Part shown: positions 9,548 to 18,293 of the stretch, piece after piece | Layout: each line of letters opens with the position of its first letter | How positions within the stretch are numbered: position 1 is the first letter of the stretch | Source: JAFGDI01 sp963662515 | GTDB lineage: Bacteria > Planctomycetota > Phycisphaerae > Sedimentisphaerales > SM23-30 | Direction of reading: 5' to 3' | Length of the DNA stretch: 64,000 bases | Assembly: GCA_963662515.1 (NCBI GenBank) | Contig: OY759675.1 | Span: 2,728,001-2,792,000, forward strand | Translations under genes and position numbers: made by a program | The notes under the pieces: generated by a model | Database searches by the model: none | The model's input: only the letters and a program-made list of their open reading frames with translations | What the model was told of the DNA's origin: nothing

Positions 9548-11692
9548 ATGCGAGAAAGAGCTATAATAAACTGGCGGACTGATCTGGGGTTACGCAAAAC
9601 CAAGACTATCGTTCTTGACAGGGGTGAACCAGAGCAAAAGCGAAGCGAGATATTGGACTATTTCCATAAGTCCTTTGATATAGATGAGGCTCTGCTGGAG
9701 ATGCTCAGATATGATGAGACTTTCTATTTGCGGGCCGATCCGCTGCGTCATCCGCTGATATTTTATTTTGGCCATACCGCTGTTTTTTATGTCAATAAGC
9801 TGATAATGGCTAAGATCATTGACAAGCGGATAAACCCGGAATTTGAGTCGATTTTCGCTGTTGGCGTAGATGAGATGAGCTGGGACGACCTGAGCGAGGC
9901 TCATTATGACTGGCCGAAGGTTGAGACGGTGCAGGAATATCGTAATAAGGTGCGGGAGTTGGTTGATAGTTTAATAAGGACTATGCCGCTGACTATGCCT
10001 ATCGACTGGGCGAATCCATGGTGGGCGATCATAATGGGTATTGAGCATTCGAGAATACACCTGGAAACATCTTCGGTATTGATAAGGCAGTTGCCACTGG
10101 AGCATGTCAGGGTACATCCGCTCTGGCAGATATGTGATGAGATGGGCGAACCGCCGACAAATGAGTTGATCGCTGTGCCCTCTGGAGCGATCACGCTGGG
10201 CAAGAGATTAAATGCGAGCCTTTATGGCTGGGATAATGAATACGGCAGTCATACTGCGGCCATTGAGCCGTTTAAAGCAAGTAAATATCTGGTAAGTAAT
10301 GGCGAATACCTTGAGTTTATCGAGGCAGGCGGCTATCGGCAGGATAAATACTGGACCAAGGAAGGCTGGGGCTGGAAGGAATATGAAAAGGCGGAAATGC
10401 CGCGATTCTGGCGAAAAGAAGAACGCGGCTATAAGCTGAGGTGTGTGGCAGAAGAGGTCGATATGCCCTGGAACTGGCCCGTTGAGGTAAACCAGTTAGA
10501 GGCGAAGGCGTTTTGTAACTGGAAGAGCCAGGCGACCGGTAAAAAACTGCGACTGCCGAGCGAAGATGAATGGTATTATCTGCGTGACCGGCAGATGGAT
10601 ACCGACCAGCCATATTGGGATAAGGCCCCGGGAAATATCAATCTGGAATATTACGCATCTTCATGTCCGGTGGATAAGTTCCTTTTTGGCGAGTTTTACG
10701 ATATAGCAGGCAATGTCTGGCAGTGGACCGAGACTCCGATAACGGGCTTTAGCGGGTTTGGTGTACATCCGATCTATGATGACTTTTCTGTGCCGACTTT
10801 TGACACTCGTCATAACCTGATCAAGGGAGGCTCCTGGATATCAACTGGCAACGAAGCGATACGAGATAGTCGCTATGCTTTCAGGAGACATTTTTATCAA
10901 CATGCCGGGCTGCGGTATGTTGAGAGCGAAAAAGAGGTGTTGGTAAAAGCGGATATTTACGAAAGTGACCCGGCAATTGCCCAATATTGCGATTTTCATT
11001 TTGGTCAAGAAGAATACTTCGGAATTGGAAACTATCCCAAACGAATAGCTGTTTTTTGTCTGGAACAAAGCTCTGGCAGACCCAAAGGTAAGGCTTTGGA
11101 TATAGGCTGTGCGGTTGGCCGGGCCAGTTTCGAGCTGGCAAGAGGGTTTGACAGTGTGACGGGGCTGGATTTTTCCGCCCGGATCATACGACCGGGAGTA
11201 GAACTGAAAGAGGAAGGATATCTGCGTTATACCCGCATTGAAGAAGGTGAGCTGGCGAGCTATCATGAGGTCAGCCTTGCCGAGCTAGGTCTGGAAAATG
11301 CCGCCAAACGAGTAGAATTTTACCAGGCAGATGCCTGTAATCTAAAGGCGATATATACCGGCTATGATCTGGTACTGGCAAGTAACCTGATCGACCGACT
11401 GGCATATCCCAGGCAATTTCTCAAGATGATACCCGAAAGGATCAACCCTGGCGGGTTACTGATAATCGCATCGCCCTACTCCTGGGATGAGGTATTTACC
11501 GAAAAAGAAAACTGGCTGGGTGGTTATCGTAAAGATGGCGAGCCATATACAACACTTCAGGCGATGGAAGAGATGTTAGGCAGTCATTTCAGTCAGATCG
11601 GTAAGGCAACAGAAATAGAAATGGTGATCCGTGATACTAAACGAAAGTTTCAGCATACCAAGACTGAAGTAACTGTGTGGTGTAAAAAATAG
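9548..11692 (+). CDS. ovoA: OvoA: 5-histidylcysteine sulfoxide synthase with methyltransferase domain
   Basis: 714 residues with the three-domain OvoA layout. An N-terminal DinB-like domain carries HxxxHxE (H167, H171, E173 in IEHSRIHLE) for non-haem iron. A formylglycine-generating-enzyme-like domain covers about 200-480 (ending FKGGS-like IKGGSWIS). A C-terminal SAM methyltransferase starts at about 515 (ALDIGCAVGRASFEL). OvoA joins cysteine and histidine oxidatively to 5-histidylcysteine sulfoxide, and its methyltransferase domain makes the N-methylated thiol ovothiol A. The length matches the family (about 700 residues). The PLP lyase OvoB is not in the window. The gene stands alone between a REP-like palindrome and transposase debris. 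An upstream terminator separates it from the protease gene. Confidence 0.85.
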   Translation: MRERAIINWRTDLGLRKTKTIVLDRGEPEQKRSEILDYFHKSFDIDEALLEMLRYDETFYLRADPLRHPLIFYFGHTAVFYVNKLIMAKIIDKRINPEFESIFAVGVDEMSWDDLSEAHYDWPKVETVQEYRNKVRELVDSLIRTMPLTMPIDWANPWWAIIMGIEHSRIHLETSSVLIRQLPLEHVRVHPLWQICDEMGEPPTNELIAVPSGAITLGKRLNASLYGWDNEYGSHTAAIEPFKASKYLVSNGEYLEFIEAGGYRQDKYWTKEGWGWKEYEKAEMPRFWRKEERGYKLRCVAEEVDMPWNWPVEVNQLEAKAFCNWKSQATGKKLRLPSEDEWYYLRDRQMDTDQPYWDKAPGNINLEYYASSCPVDKFLFGEFYDIAGNVWQWTETPITGFSGFGVHPIYDDFSVPTFDTRHNLIKGGSWISTGNEAIRDSRYAFRRHFYQHAGLRYVESEKEVLVKADIYESDPAIAQYCDFHFGQEEYFGIGNYPKRIAVFCLEQSSGRPKGKALDIGCAVGRASFELARGFDSVTGLDFSARIIRPGVELKEEGYLRYTRIEEGELASYHEVSLAELGLENAAKRVEFYQADACNLKAIYTGYDLVLASNLIDRLAYPRQFLKMIPERINPGGLLIIASPYSWDEVFTEKENWLGGYRKDGEPYTTLQAMEEMLGSHFSQIGKATEIEMVIRDTKRKFQHTKTEVTVWCKK

Positions 11693-11800
11693 AAGTAGTC
11701 GTTTTCCGGCCGAAGGCCGTATCCACAAACCTTTTACTTTTCACCTTGAAGTACATGAAGACGCTGGACGCTGTGGGTACCAAGTCCCATTTTTTATAGT

Positions 11801-12016
11801 TCCAGCCCTGTCGATATGCCGGGCATCTGGCCGGAATTGGTTCGTAAGCCCCTTAACCAAAGACAAGCCCGGCAGATCACCACCTCAATCAAACGAAACT
11901 ACCCTTTGGGAGACGATAACTGGCTGGAGCATACAGACAGGATCATGGAACTGAAATCCATACAGAACCACATCAAAAAACAAAAAAACAACGAACAAAA
12001 CAATGTATGTTTTTGA
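11801..12016 (+). pseudogene. C-terminal fragment of a REP-associated tyrosine transposase (RAYT/IS200-like)
   Basis: About 70 codons beginning near SPVDMPGIWPELVRKPL and continuing KRNYPLGDDNWLEHT. This matches the typical end of RAYT proteins (WP.P..W...VN.PL....L..LR.S..RG.PFG...W...TA..LGL). The catalytic HUH and Tyr regions are absent, so this is a remnant. It may explain the REP-like hairpins nearby. Confidence 0.55.
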
Positions 12017-12125
12017 CAAATATATTTATATAAGCACCTATGTTAAAAGACCTTAAACGAAACAGTACCTGGTACCCTCAGGTTGTCCTGTCCAAATTAA
12101 ATTGAATTTCCAAAATATTATCTCT

Positions 12126-12165
12126 AAACCAGTCTGAAAGTTGTATTTCAGACTGGTTTTTCTTT
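12126..12165 (+). terminator. Perfect 14-bp hairpin followed by T-rich run
   Basis: AAACCAGTCTGAAA (12126-12139) pairs with TTTCAGACTGGTTT (12146-12159), then TTCTTTTTTTT. It could stop transcription entering the transposase debris from the left. Confidence 0.7.
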
Positions 12166-12220
12166 TTTTTAAGTTCAGGTTACCCTGTTTTTTGTTCGTT
12201 TCCATTTTATGCTGTCCAGA

Positions 12221-12529
12221 TTACATATCAAACAATAGTAACTTGCCTGTCGGCGGCGATTTTGCCAGCGTTTCGTATGATTTGTCCAGCCTGAGCCACA
12301 AATCACGACGATATGTCAGCAGGCTTATTCTCACCATGGCCGCCAGATTCGACAGGCTCCGGCCAAAGCCCGAACTCATCTGCATTATCTTGAGTACCAA
12401 AAGACAGATCAATGCTGTCCAAATCTGAGTCTTAACAGCGTTCTCACTGGTACCAACAAAGGTCTTAATCTTCAAATTCTGCTTTATGGTCTTGAAAAAC
12501 AGTTCTATCTGCCAGCGGGTCAGTAAAAT
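12221..12529 (-). pseudogene. C-terminal remnant of an IS4-family transposase
   Basis: About 100 codons reading RWQIELFFKTIKQNLKIKTF then VGTSENAVKTQIWTALI, the C-terminal Y(2)R(3)E(6)K region of IS4-group transposases with the KIK.F.GTSENAV signature. The N-terminal two thirds, with the first two Asp residues of the DDE triad, is missing. The frame begins abruptly inside an RHS fragment at about 12529, so the element was truncated by recombination. It is unrelated in sequence to the intact IS at 27714. Confidence 0.75.
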
Positions 12530-12602
12530 TTAGCGGATTGTTACCGCAGTAGGCGTATAGGTTTGTTCCATCAGCGTAGCCAGTGGGGTCAGGCTCAGAT
12601 AC
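12526..12602 (-). pseudogene. Short RHS core remnant directly after the DUF4304 stop codon
   Basis: The TAA of the DUF4304 gene is followed in the same frame by EPDPTGYADGTNLYAYCG and NNPLNFTDPL, the conserved RHS core end seen in the upstream RHS protein. It then runs into the IS4 remnant through shared bases CCGCTGGCAGA. It is the stump of an orphan RHS module. Confidence 0.7.
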
Positions 12603-13232
12603 TTACTGCTCAGCCACAAACTTAATAAGTCTTGCCTTCGTGTCCTCAATACATTTATACCATCCCTTAAGTTTTGGGTCTTCAAGTATTTCATTGATTA
12701 TTTTATTTCCTAATTTTTCTTGCCCTCCCAAACACATAAGAACAGCTAGTGCCAGCTTATCTGCGGGTTGCTTACAAATTTGCGTATCCTTTATCAATTC
12801 AAGTATATTAGAAATAGAACAGCATCGATCCAAGAGTGGAAGGCACTTTTCTTTTATTACACAACATACTTCAGTTCCAACATCTTCGTTTTGAGAGTTG
12901 CTTTGCAGTCTCCACCAAATATCTTTCCCAACATCAACCCCAGGTAAATAACCAACACGAAAACGAGGAAAACATGATGTATCGGGCACAAATAGGGAAG
13001 GTTCTTTACCCCAGACTATACTCTCAACTGAACGCACCATAATACCAATGTTCAGGGTAAACGATACCTCACCAGAATCATTCCAACGACTCTCTTGCAC
13101 ATTGATTACATGTACTATGTCATTTATGTTTCGATTCCATGTCTCACTTTTCTTCTTAAAGCCAGCAACTTTCAATTGTGGCGAGATAAACTTTTTAACA
13201 ATATTATTTAAATGTGCCTCAGTCGTCATCAT
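12603..13232 (-). CDS. DUF4304 protein, probable immunity protein of the RHS nuclease tip
   Basis: 209 residues. The N-terminal 120 residues match DUF4304: an N-terminal helix VKKFISPQLKVAGFKKKSETW, then NRNINDIVHVINVQ and FTLNIGI. The C-terminal half is helical and contains several Cys. AAGGA lies five bases before the ATG pair, and the gene begins 14 bp after the stop of the RHS tip gene, so the two are co-transcribed. DUF4304 has no proven biochemical function that I know of. The immunity role rests on its place behind a toxin-like tip. Its stop codon is immediately followed by another RHS fragment, the same arrangement as at 1049. Confidence 0.7.
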   Translation of the reverse strand: MMTTEAHLNNIVKKFISPQLKVAGFKKKSETWNRNINDIVHVINVQESRWNDSGEVSFTLNIGIMVRSVESIVWGKEPSLFVPDTSCFPRFRVGYLPGVDVGKDIWWRLQSNSQNEDVGTEVCCVIKEKCLPLLDRCCSISNILELIKDTQICKQPADKLALAVLMCLGGQEKLGNKIINEILEDPKLKGWYKCIEDTKARLIKFVAEQ

Positions 13233-13246
13233 ATATCCTTTGAAAT

Positions 13247-14419
13247 TTATGGTTCATAATAAATTACACGCCCATTGGTTCCTGTTGCTTCTTTATACAT
13301 TTGAATTTGTTGTCTTCCTTGGGCACGCCCAGATGGAGTATTTGGTTTCAATTCAACAGGACGCCCTTTTGGGGTAATAGCATCAGGGCGTAACAGTTTA
13401 CCATCCGGACCACGGATTGTCTGTTCAGATTGCCATCCTGGCTTATTTTTCACTTTTGCGGCAAATTCACGATGAGCGTCTCGTCCACGGGCTGCAGCAT
13501 TACTAACTTTTGGATTATTCATACCTTTTTTTACAACAGTTTTTTCAGCAGTTTTTGTTGCCGCCTTCTTCCCAAGATAAGTAGCTAACTTTCCTGTACC
13601 CCAGCCACCTAATAATACACCGGCTGTTTTTTTCCAGGTATCTGGTGTCCAGAGGGCGGCAAGGCCTCCGCCAGCATCGTATAATGCCTGCTCATACCAG
13701 CTATCGGCATTAACTGACCAGTTGGCCCACTTATTCAGCGAGTCCTGACCGTAGCCAGTGCCGACATAGTCGCCATCCCAGAGCTTACTGCCAAAACCCC
13801 GCCCTTCCTTACACAACCCCAGCGGGTCAGTATAGGCCAGCGGATTATTGCCGCAGTATGCATACATATTTGTGCCATCTGCATATCCTGTCGGGTCTGG
13901 CTGGAGGAAGCGGCCTATTGCCGGGCTGTAGATTCTGGCCCGATAGTCATACAGACCAGTTTGGGCATCGTAATATCGGGCGGTAAAGCGTAAGGGGTTA
14001 CCGGTATTGCCGTTTTGCGTTACGGTGATAACGCCAAAAGGCGAATATTCGTAGCGTTCCACGATCTGGGCCGTTCCGAAATTCTCATTAAATTGTGAAA
14101 GAGCGATAACGCTGCCCAGGGCATCGAGATGGTAGAAGAATCGACCAGTTTCCAGCCCGGCATAAACCATTCCACCGCCCGCACTCGGGGCATAAACCAG
14201 CATACATATCGGCTCATCTATGCCGGGTCCGTAAATAAATTTGCGGGCCAGATAGTCAACCGAGCCATCCAGATCAATATCCTCATATTCAGCGACCAAC
14301 TGAATACCATCGTAACTATATTCAGTATAATAAGTTAGAACATGAGGCATAAAACTAACATCATAAACCGACTTAGATATCCTCAGCCCGGCATCATTAT
14401 AGCCATACTCTATGAGCAA
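13247..14419 (-). CDS. RHS core protein with PD-(D/E)XK-like nuclease tip, 5'-truncated
   Basis: 390 codons from a TTG; an in-frame TAA at 14434-14432 leaves no ATG or ribosome site, so the long N-terminal shell region of RHS proteins is lost. The core reads YGYNDAGLRISKS, RFFYHLDALGSVIALSQ, YDYRARIYSPAIGRFLQPD and GYADGTNMYAYCGNNPL. After a linker of about 80 residues the tip (last 85) has GRDAHREFA, LLRPDAITPKGRPVELKPN and GRQQIQMYKEA. The PDA...ELK spacing fits the PD-(D/E)XK restriction-endonuclease fold of DNA-cleaving polymorphic toxins. Exact toxin family is uncertain. It forms a tight pair with DUF4304. Without its N-terminus it probably cannot be delivered, and may serve as a donor tip. 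Confidence 0.75.
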   Translation of the reverse strand: MLIEYGYNDAGLRISKSVYDVSFMPHVLTYYTEYSYDGIQLVAEYEDIDLDGSVDYLARKFIYGPGIDEPICMLVYAPSAGGGMVYAGLETGRFFYHLDALGSVIALSQFNENFGTAQIVERYEYSPFGVITVTQNGNTGNPLRFTARYYDAQTGLYDYRARIYSPAIGRFLQPDPTGYADGTNMYAYCGNNPLAYTDPLGLCKEGRGFGSKLWDGDYVGTGYGQDSLNKWANWSVNADSWYEQALYDAGGGLAALWTPDTWKKTAGVLLGGWGTGKLATYLGKKAATKTAEKTVVKKGMNNPKVSNAAARGRDAHREFAAKVKNKPGWQSEQTIRGPDGKLLRPDAITPKGRPVELKPNTPSGRAQGRQQIQMYKEATGTNGRVIYYEP

Positions 14420-14512
14420 ACCTATGGCGTGTTACACAGAAGAAAAAAATCTGTTTTCGCATAACTATTATGCTAATATGCTCAACATAACTAGCAATGC
14501 CACACTAAGAAT

Positions 14513-14537
14513 CACAAGCAAGGATGCTTGTGCTACC
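14513..14537. repeat. Short hairpin repeat ending GCTACC
   Basis: CACAAGCA-AGGA-TGCTTGTG followed by GCTACC. Sister copies are at 50810-50834 and, with a different stem, 31780-31803. The rest of 14420-14637 holds no gene I can support. Confidence 0.5.
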
Positions 14538-14637
14538 TTTGGGCAACATGCCCCCTAGGCCTGACTCTTAAAACTGCTCGAGTGTTCGGGTTGTTTTTGG
14601 GCTTGCCAAAATTGGTCAATAGTATTAGAATCAGATA

Positions 14638-16041
14638 ATGAATAAAAAACAACCAACTGTCAATTTTGTATCGCTGGGCTGTGCCAAAAATCAGGTTGAT
14701 GCCGAGAAAATGCTTGGCAATCTGGTCTCTGATGGTTTCATACTTGTCGGGCCGGATGTATATGCAGATGCCACGATCATCAATACCTGCGGTTTTATAG
14801 AAGATGCCCGCCAGGAAGCGATCGAACATATAGAACATGTAATTGCAGAGAAAAAAGCAGGTAATGTCGGGTTAGTTGTTGTCGCCGGGTGTTTGGCGCA
14901 ACTCTGGGGCGAGAAATGCTTTAACGATATCAGCGGTGAAATTGATGCTGTTGTCAGACTCGATCAGCGGGAAAGGTTACCGCAGATCATCCATGAGCTG
15001 ATAAATGGCACTGGCGAGCGTGGTCAGACCTATGGCGAGGCTGTTTATGCCGGGGCAGTAGGAAATGATCAGGCGAGATTGCGGCTCACCGCCCCGAACT
15101 GGTCGTACCTGCGAGTGAGCGAAGGCTGTAACCGCCATTGCAGCTATTGCACGATACCTGCTATCCGAGGAGAATTTCGGAGTAAGCCGCTCGATGCGAT
15201 AGTTGCCGAGGCCCGGGAACTAATCGCCGATGGCGCGATCGAGCTTAATCTTATCGGGCAGGAAACCACCGCCTGGGGCACTGACATACCCGGCAGCGGC
15301 GGTATCGGCCAGTTACTGCGTGAACTGAATAAACTCGAAGGGCTATTCTGGCTGCGGGTTATCTATACCCACCCGGCGAGTATCTCTGATGATTTCATAT
15401 CCGCAGTAGCTCAATGCGACCGGGTCGTACCCTATATCGACATGCCGCTACAACATATCAATGATCGCATGCTAAAGCTAATGAACCGCAAGGTCACCCA
15501 TGAGGATGTTGACAATATAATTGCCAAATTGAGAAAGGCTCTGCCGGATCTTACCCTGAGAACGACATTCATCGTCGGGTTCCCTTCAGAAACGGAAGCG
15601 GAATTTGAGGAATTAGTCGATTTCGTAAAAGAAACCCGCTTTGACATGCTGGGTGCGTTTACTTACAGCCCTGAACCTGGTACCGCAGCGGCAAAACTGG
15701 ATGGTCAGATCGAGGAATCGGTAAAAGAACAGAGATTAGAGACCCTTATGCTGGCCCAGCAGGAAATAGCTTTTGACAAGGCCCAAAGCCTGATCGGCAA
15801 AGAATATGACTGTCTGCTGGTCGATTATGCCTATGAAGATGAAATGGAAGACAATCAGCTTGATGCCGAATTACAGTGGTTTTCAGGCAGAACGGTCTTT
15901 CAGGGTCCGGAAGCCGATTCTGTCACCTGGGTAGGTATTGATGATCCGGAAGAATTAGTGCCGGGCATGGTACTCAAGGTTAAGATAATCGATGCCATCG
16001 ATTATGACCTGATCGCCGTCCCCGTCTGGGAAGAACAATAG
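14638..16041 (+). CDS. rimO: Ribosomal protein S12 methylthiotransferase RimO
   Basis: 467 residues of the MiaB/RimO radical SAM family. The N-terminal UPF0004 domain has its three cluster cysteines C15 (SLGCAKNQVD), C51 (NTCGFI) and C85 (AGCLAQ). The radical SAM cluster is C164-C168-C171 (EGCNRHCSYC), followed by IPAIRG and DMPLQH. The C-terminal TRAM domain covers about 395-465. The IDMPLQHIND and GCNRHCSYCTIP signatures favour RimO over MiaB. It adds methylthio to an Asp of ribosomal protein S12 in the cytoplasm. No strong Shine-Dalgarno is visible upstream of the ATG, which directly follows a hairpin-rich spacer. The next gene starts 71 bp downstream on the same strand. Confidence 0.92.
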   Translation: MNKKQPTVNFVSLGCAKNQVDAEKMLGNLVSDGFILVGPDVYADATIINTCGFIEDARQEAIEHIEHVIAEKKAGNVGLVVVAGCLAQLWGEKCFNDISGEIDAVVRLDQRERLPQIIHELINGTGERGQTYGEAVYAGAVGNDQARLRLTAPNWSYLRVSEGCNRHCSYCTIPAIRGEFRSKPLDAIVAEARELIADGAIELNLIGQETTAWGTDIPGSGGIGQLLRELNKLEGLFWLRVIYTHPASISDDFISAVAQCDRVVPYIDMPLQHINDRMLKLMNRKVTHEDVDNIIAKLRKALPDLTLRTTFIVGFPSETEAEFEELVDFVKETRFDMLGAFTYSPEPGTAAAKLDGQIEESVKEQRLETLMLAQQEIAFDKAQSLIGKEYDCLLVDYAYEDEMEDNQLDAELQWFSGRTVFQGPEADSVTWVGIDDPEELVPGMVLKVKIIDAIDYDLIAVPVWEEQ

Positions 16042-16112
16042 TCAGTATTCCTCAGCCGGTTCATAAATGACGATGGAGCGTCAGAGGCTAAATGAAAGGA
16101 TTTTGAGCTGAT

Positions 16113-18293
16113 ATGAGTTACTCTGATAATTGCTGGCAAAGCGAAAAATTCCGAGAATTTTCAGATGGACTGCTCGCCCTGATACGCAGCGGCAATATCT
16201 CAGAAATACCAGCTCAGATCGATGCCTTTATAAGCGGAACACACGATACTATTTGCCAGGACCTGCTCAGTACGGTTAAGTTGGTATTACAGGGGGATCA
16301 TGCCGGGATAGTCGCAAAATATGATGATCTGAGAGAACATATCCCGGCCCAACAAAGCCATTTAATGCCTGCGATATATAATATTATCTGGTTCGACAGT
16401 CAACTGGCCCTGCCCCGTCATGACAACCCGGTCAACCGCATCTGCCATCAGAATTTCCGGAATAATATCAAGGCCCTGGAACAGGTCAACCCGCAACTGG
16501 CCGGTAAAATACGCAAAGTCAGAGCCTTTGAACAATATCGCATAATACAGCATTGGACGGGCCTGCACTTTTTTGACACGAGCAAGATCTGCCTGCTTAC
16601 CATGGCCGAAAGCATAAAGGAGAAACTCGCCAAAAAAGTTGCCGAACGAACTGCCTTTGCCATTGATGGCATTTGCAGCGGTCAGGAGATGATCTACTAT
16701 CTAAAAAATCAATACAAAGGTCTGCACGGCATGGCCCGAGCGAATTATCTGCTGGAAGAAGAACTCTCGAAAGTCCGCAGCTTTCTGGAGCTTTGCGACT
16801 GCTCTCATTTTATACGCAATGAAGAACTGATCATCTTCGCCGGTGATAATGCTGAGCAGGAAATGAAAGATACGCTGCTCACCTATCGCTACCCGGTACC
16901 TATGGTGCGTCTGGAACAGGGAAATAAACTGGATAAGATCTGCTCTGAAGTACTGGAATACTTCGATCAGAATAACCTGAACGCAACTATAAAAGATTAT
17001 TACCAAAGTGAGGGATTCAAGCAGCGGCTCAGGCAGATCGCCGCCGGGGAGATACAACCGCGTATTCTCATCTCTACCTGCCGCTGGACATCATTTCTGA
17101 AATATTGTGCCGCCGATTTCGACCGGGCTTTTTGTAAGCTCAACTGCCAGACATATTATCTGATCGAAAACAGTGATACCCAGACCCTTAGCTCCCAACT
17201 GCATGAACAGATAATAGACCAGATGAAGCCGGATGTGGTGTTTATGGTAAGTCATGCCAGAACTTCTCTGCCCTACCTGCCGGAACTATTACCGGTAATA
17301 TGCTTCATGCAGGATAAATGCGGGCCATTATTGACAACAGATAATCTTGGAGAGAAGATCGGCCCGCTCGACCTTTTCATCTGCATGCTCAACGATTTTC
17401 AGAATTATCTGAAGGCCAAAGGCGTAAAAGCCGGGCAGACCTGTGTTATGCCGGTACCGGCTGATCCGGAAATGTTCTATCCGCTCGACCCTGAGCAAAA
17501 GTGCCCGGCCCAATATCAGGGAGATATCGCTTTTGTCAAGCATGGCTCATCTGGACCAGAGGAGCAATATCAACAGTTCAAAAGAGATTATATCAACAAT
17601 TACTTTTCCGGGGGCAATCTGGAATTTCTTACCGGCGTATTTGACCAGCTAATGAGCTTTTCCCTGGCTGATACTGACCGCTGTATTTATGAGCCGCAAA
17701 TGCAGCAGTTCTGTCTGCAATTTCTGCATGGCGACACACCTGAAAAGGCCAGAAACTTTCTAGCCAGTCTGGTAACTACCTTTTACCTTTATGTCTATTC
17801 TGCCATCTGGCGTTTTCGCTTTCTGGAGGCACTGGCCCAAAGCAATTACCAGCTGGCCCTGTTTGGCAATAACTGGGAGCAGAACAGCAAACTGGCTCGA
17901 TTCGCCCGCGGCCCTGTCGGGCGTGGTCAGGAGCTCAACTGCGTTTACAACCAGAGCAAGATAAATCTGAGTATAAACCATGCAACCTCCATGCATCAGC
18001 GGCTGGTAGAATGCTCGCTGGCGGGCGGCTTTATAATGGTTGCCGGTCATGACCGCTCGTTCGATGGTTCTTTTGCCCCCGATTATTATACACCCGAAAC
18101 AGAGCTGGTCCTGTTCAACTCGGTTTCGGAACTGCTGGACAAAACCAGATACTACCTGGACCACGACCAGCAGCGTTGTGATATTGCCCAAAGAATGCGG
18201 CTCCGTTCCCTTAATAATTATTCCACCGAGTCAATCGCCGGGAATATCCTTAATCAATTCAGAAATATACTCAAGGAGTCTGGTTCAATATGA
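16113..18293 (+). CDS. CgeB-like glycosyltransferase
   Basis: 726 residues, no signal peptide. The N-terminal 300 residues are helical and unassigned. About 340-480 forms a Rossmann-type half (ILISTCRWTSFLKY, PDVVFMVSHAR, ICFMQDKCGPLL). The C-terminal 130 residues match the glycosyltransferase domain of CgeB-type proteins (NYQLALFGNNW, KINLSINHATSMHQRLVECS, LAGGFIM). Such enzymes are cytoplasmic sugar transferases of surface-glycan or spore-coat maturation pathways; donor and acceptor are unknown. The stop overlaps the start of the methyltransferase gene by four bases (ATGA), so the two are translationally coupled. Confidence 0.7.
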   Translation: MSYSDNCWQSEKFREFSDGLLALIRSGNISEIPAQIDAFISGTHDTICQDLLSTVKLVLQGDHAGIVAKYDDLREHIPAQQSHLMPAIYNIIWFDSQLALPRHDNPVNRICHQNFRNNIKALEQVNPQLAGKIRKVRAFEQYRIIQHWTGLHFFDTSKICLLTMAESIKEKLAKKVAERTAFAIDGICSGQEMIYYLKNQYKGLHGMARANYLLEEELSKVRSFLELCDCSHFIRNEELIIFAGDNAEQEMKDTLLTYRYPVPMVRLEQGNKLDKICSEVLEYFDQNNLNATIKDYYQSEGFKQRLRQIAAGEIQPRILISTCRWTSFLKYCAADFDRAFCKLNCQTYYLIENSDTQTLSSQLHEQIIDQMKPDVVFMVSHARTSLPYLPELLPVICFMQDKCGPLLTTDNLGEKIGPLDLFICMLNDFQNYLKAKGVKAGQTCVMPVPADPEMFYPLDPEQKCPAQYQGDIAFVKHGSSGPEEQYQQFKRDYINNYFSGGNLEFLTGVFDQLMSFSLADTDRCIYEPQMQQFCLQFLHGDTPEKARNFLASLVTTFYLYVYSAIWRFRFLEALAQSNYQLALFGNNWEQNSKLARFARGPVGRGQELNCVYNQSKINLSINHATSMHQRLVECSLAGGFIMVAGHDRSFDGSFAPDYYTPETELVLFNSVSELLDKTRYYLDHDQQRCDIAQRMRLRSLNNYSTESIAGNILNQFRNILKESGSI

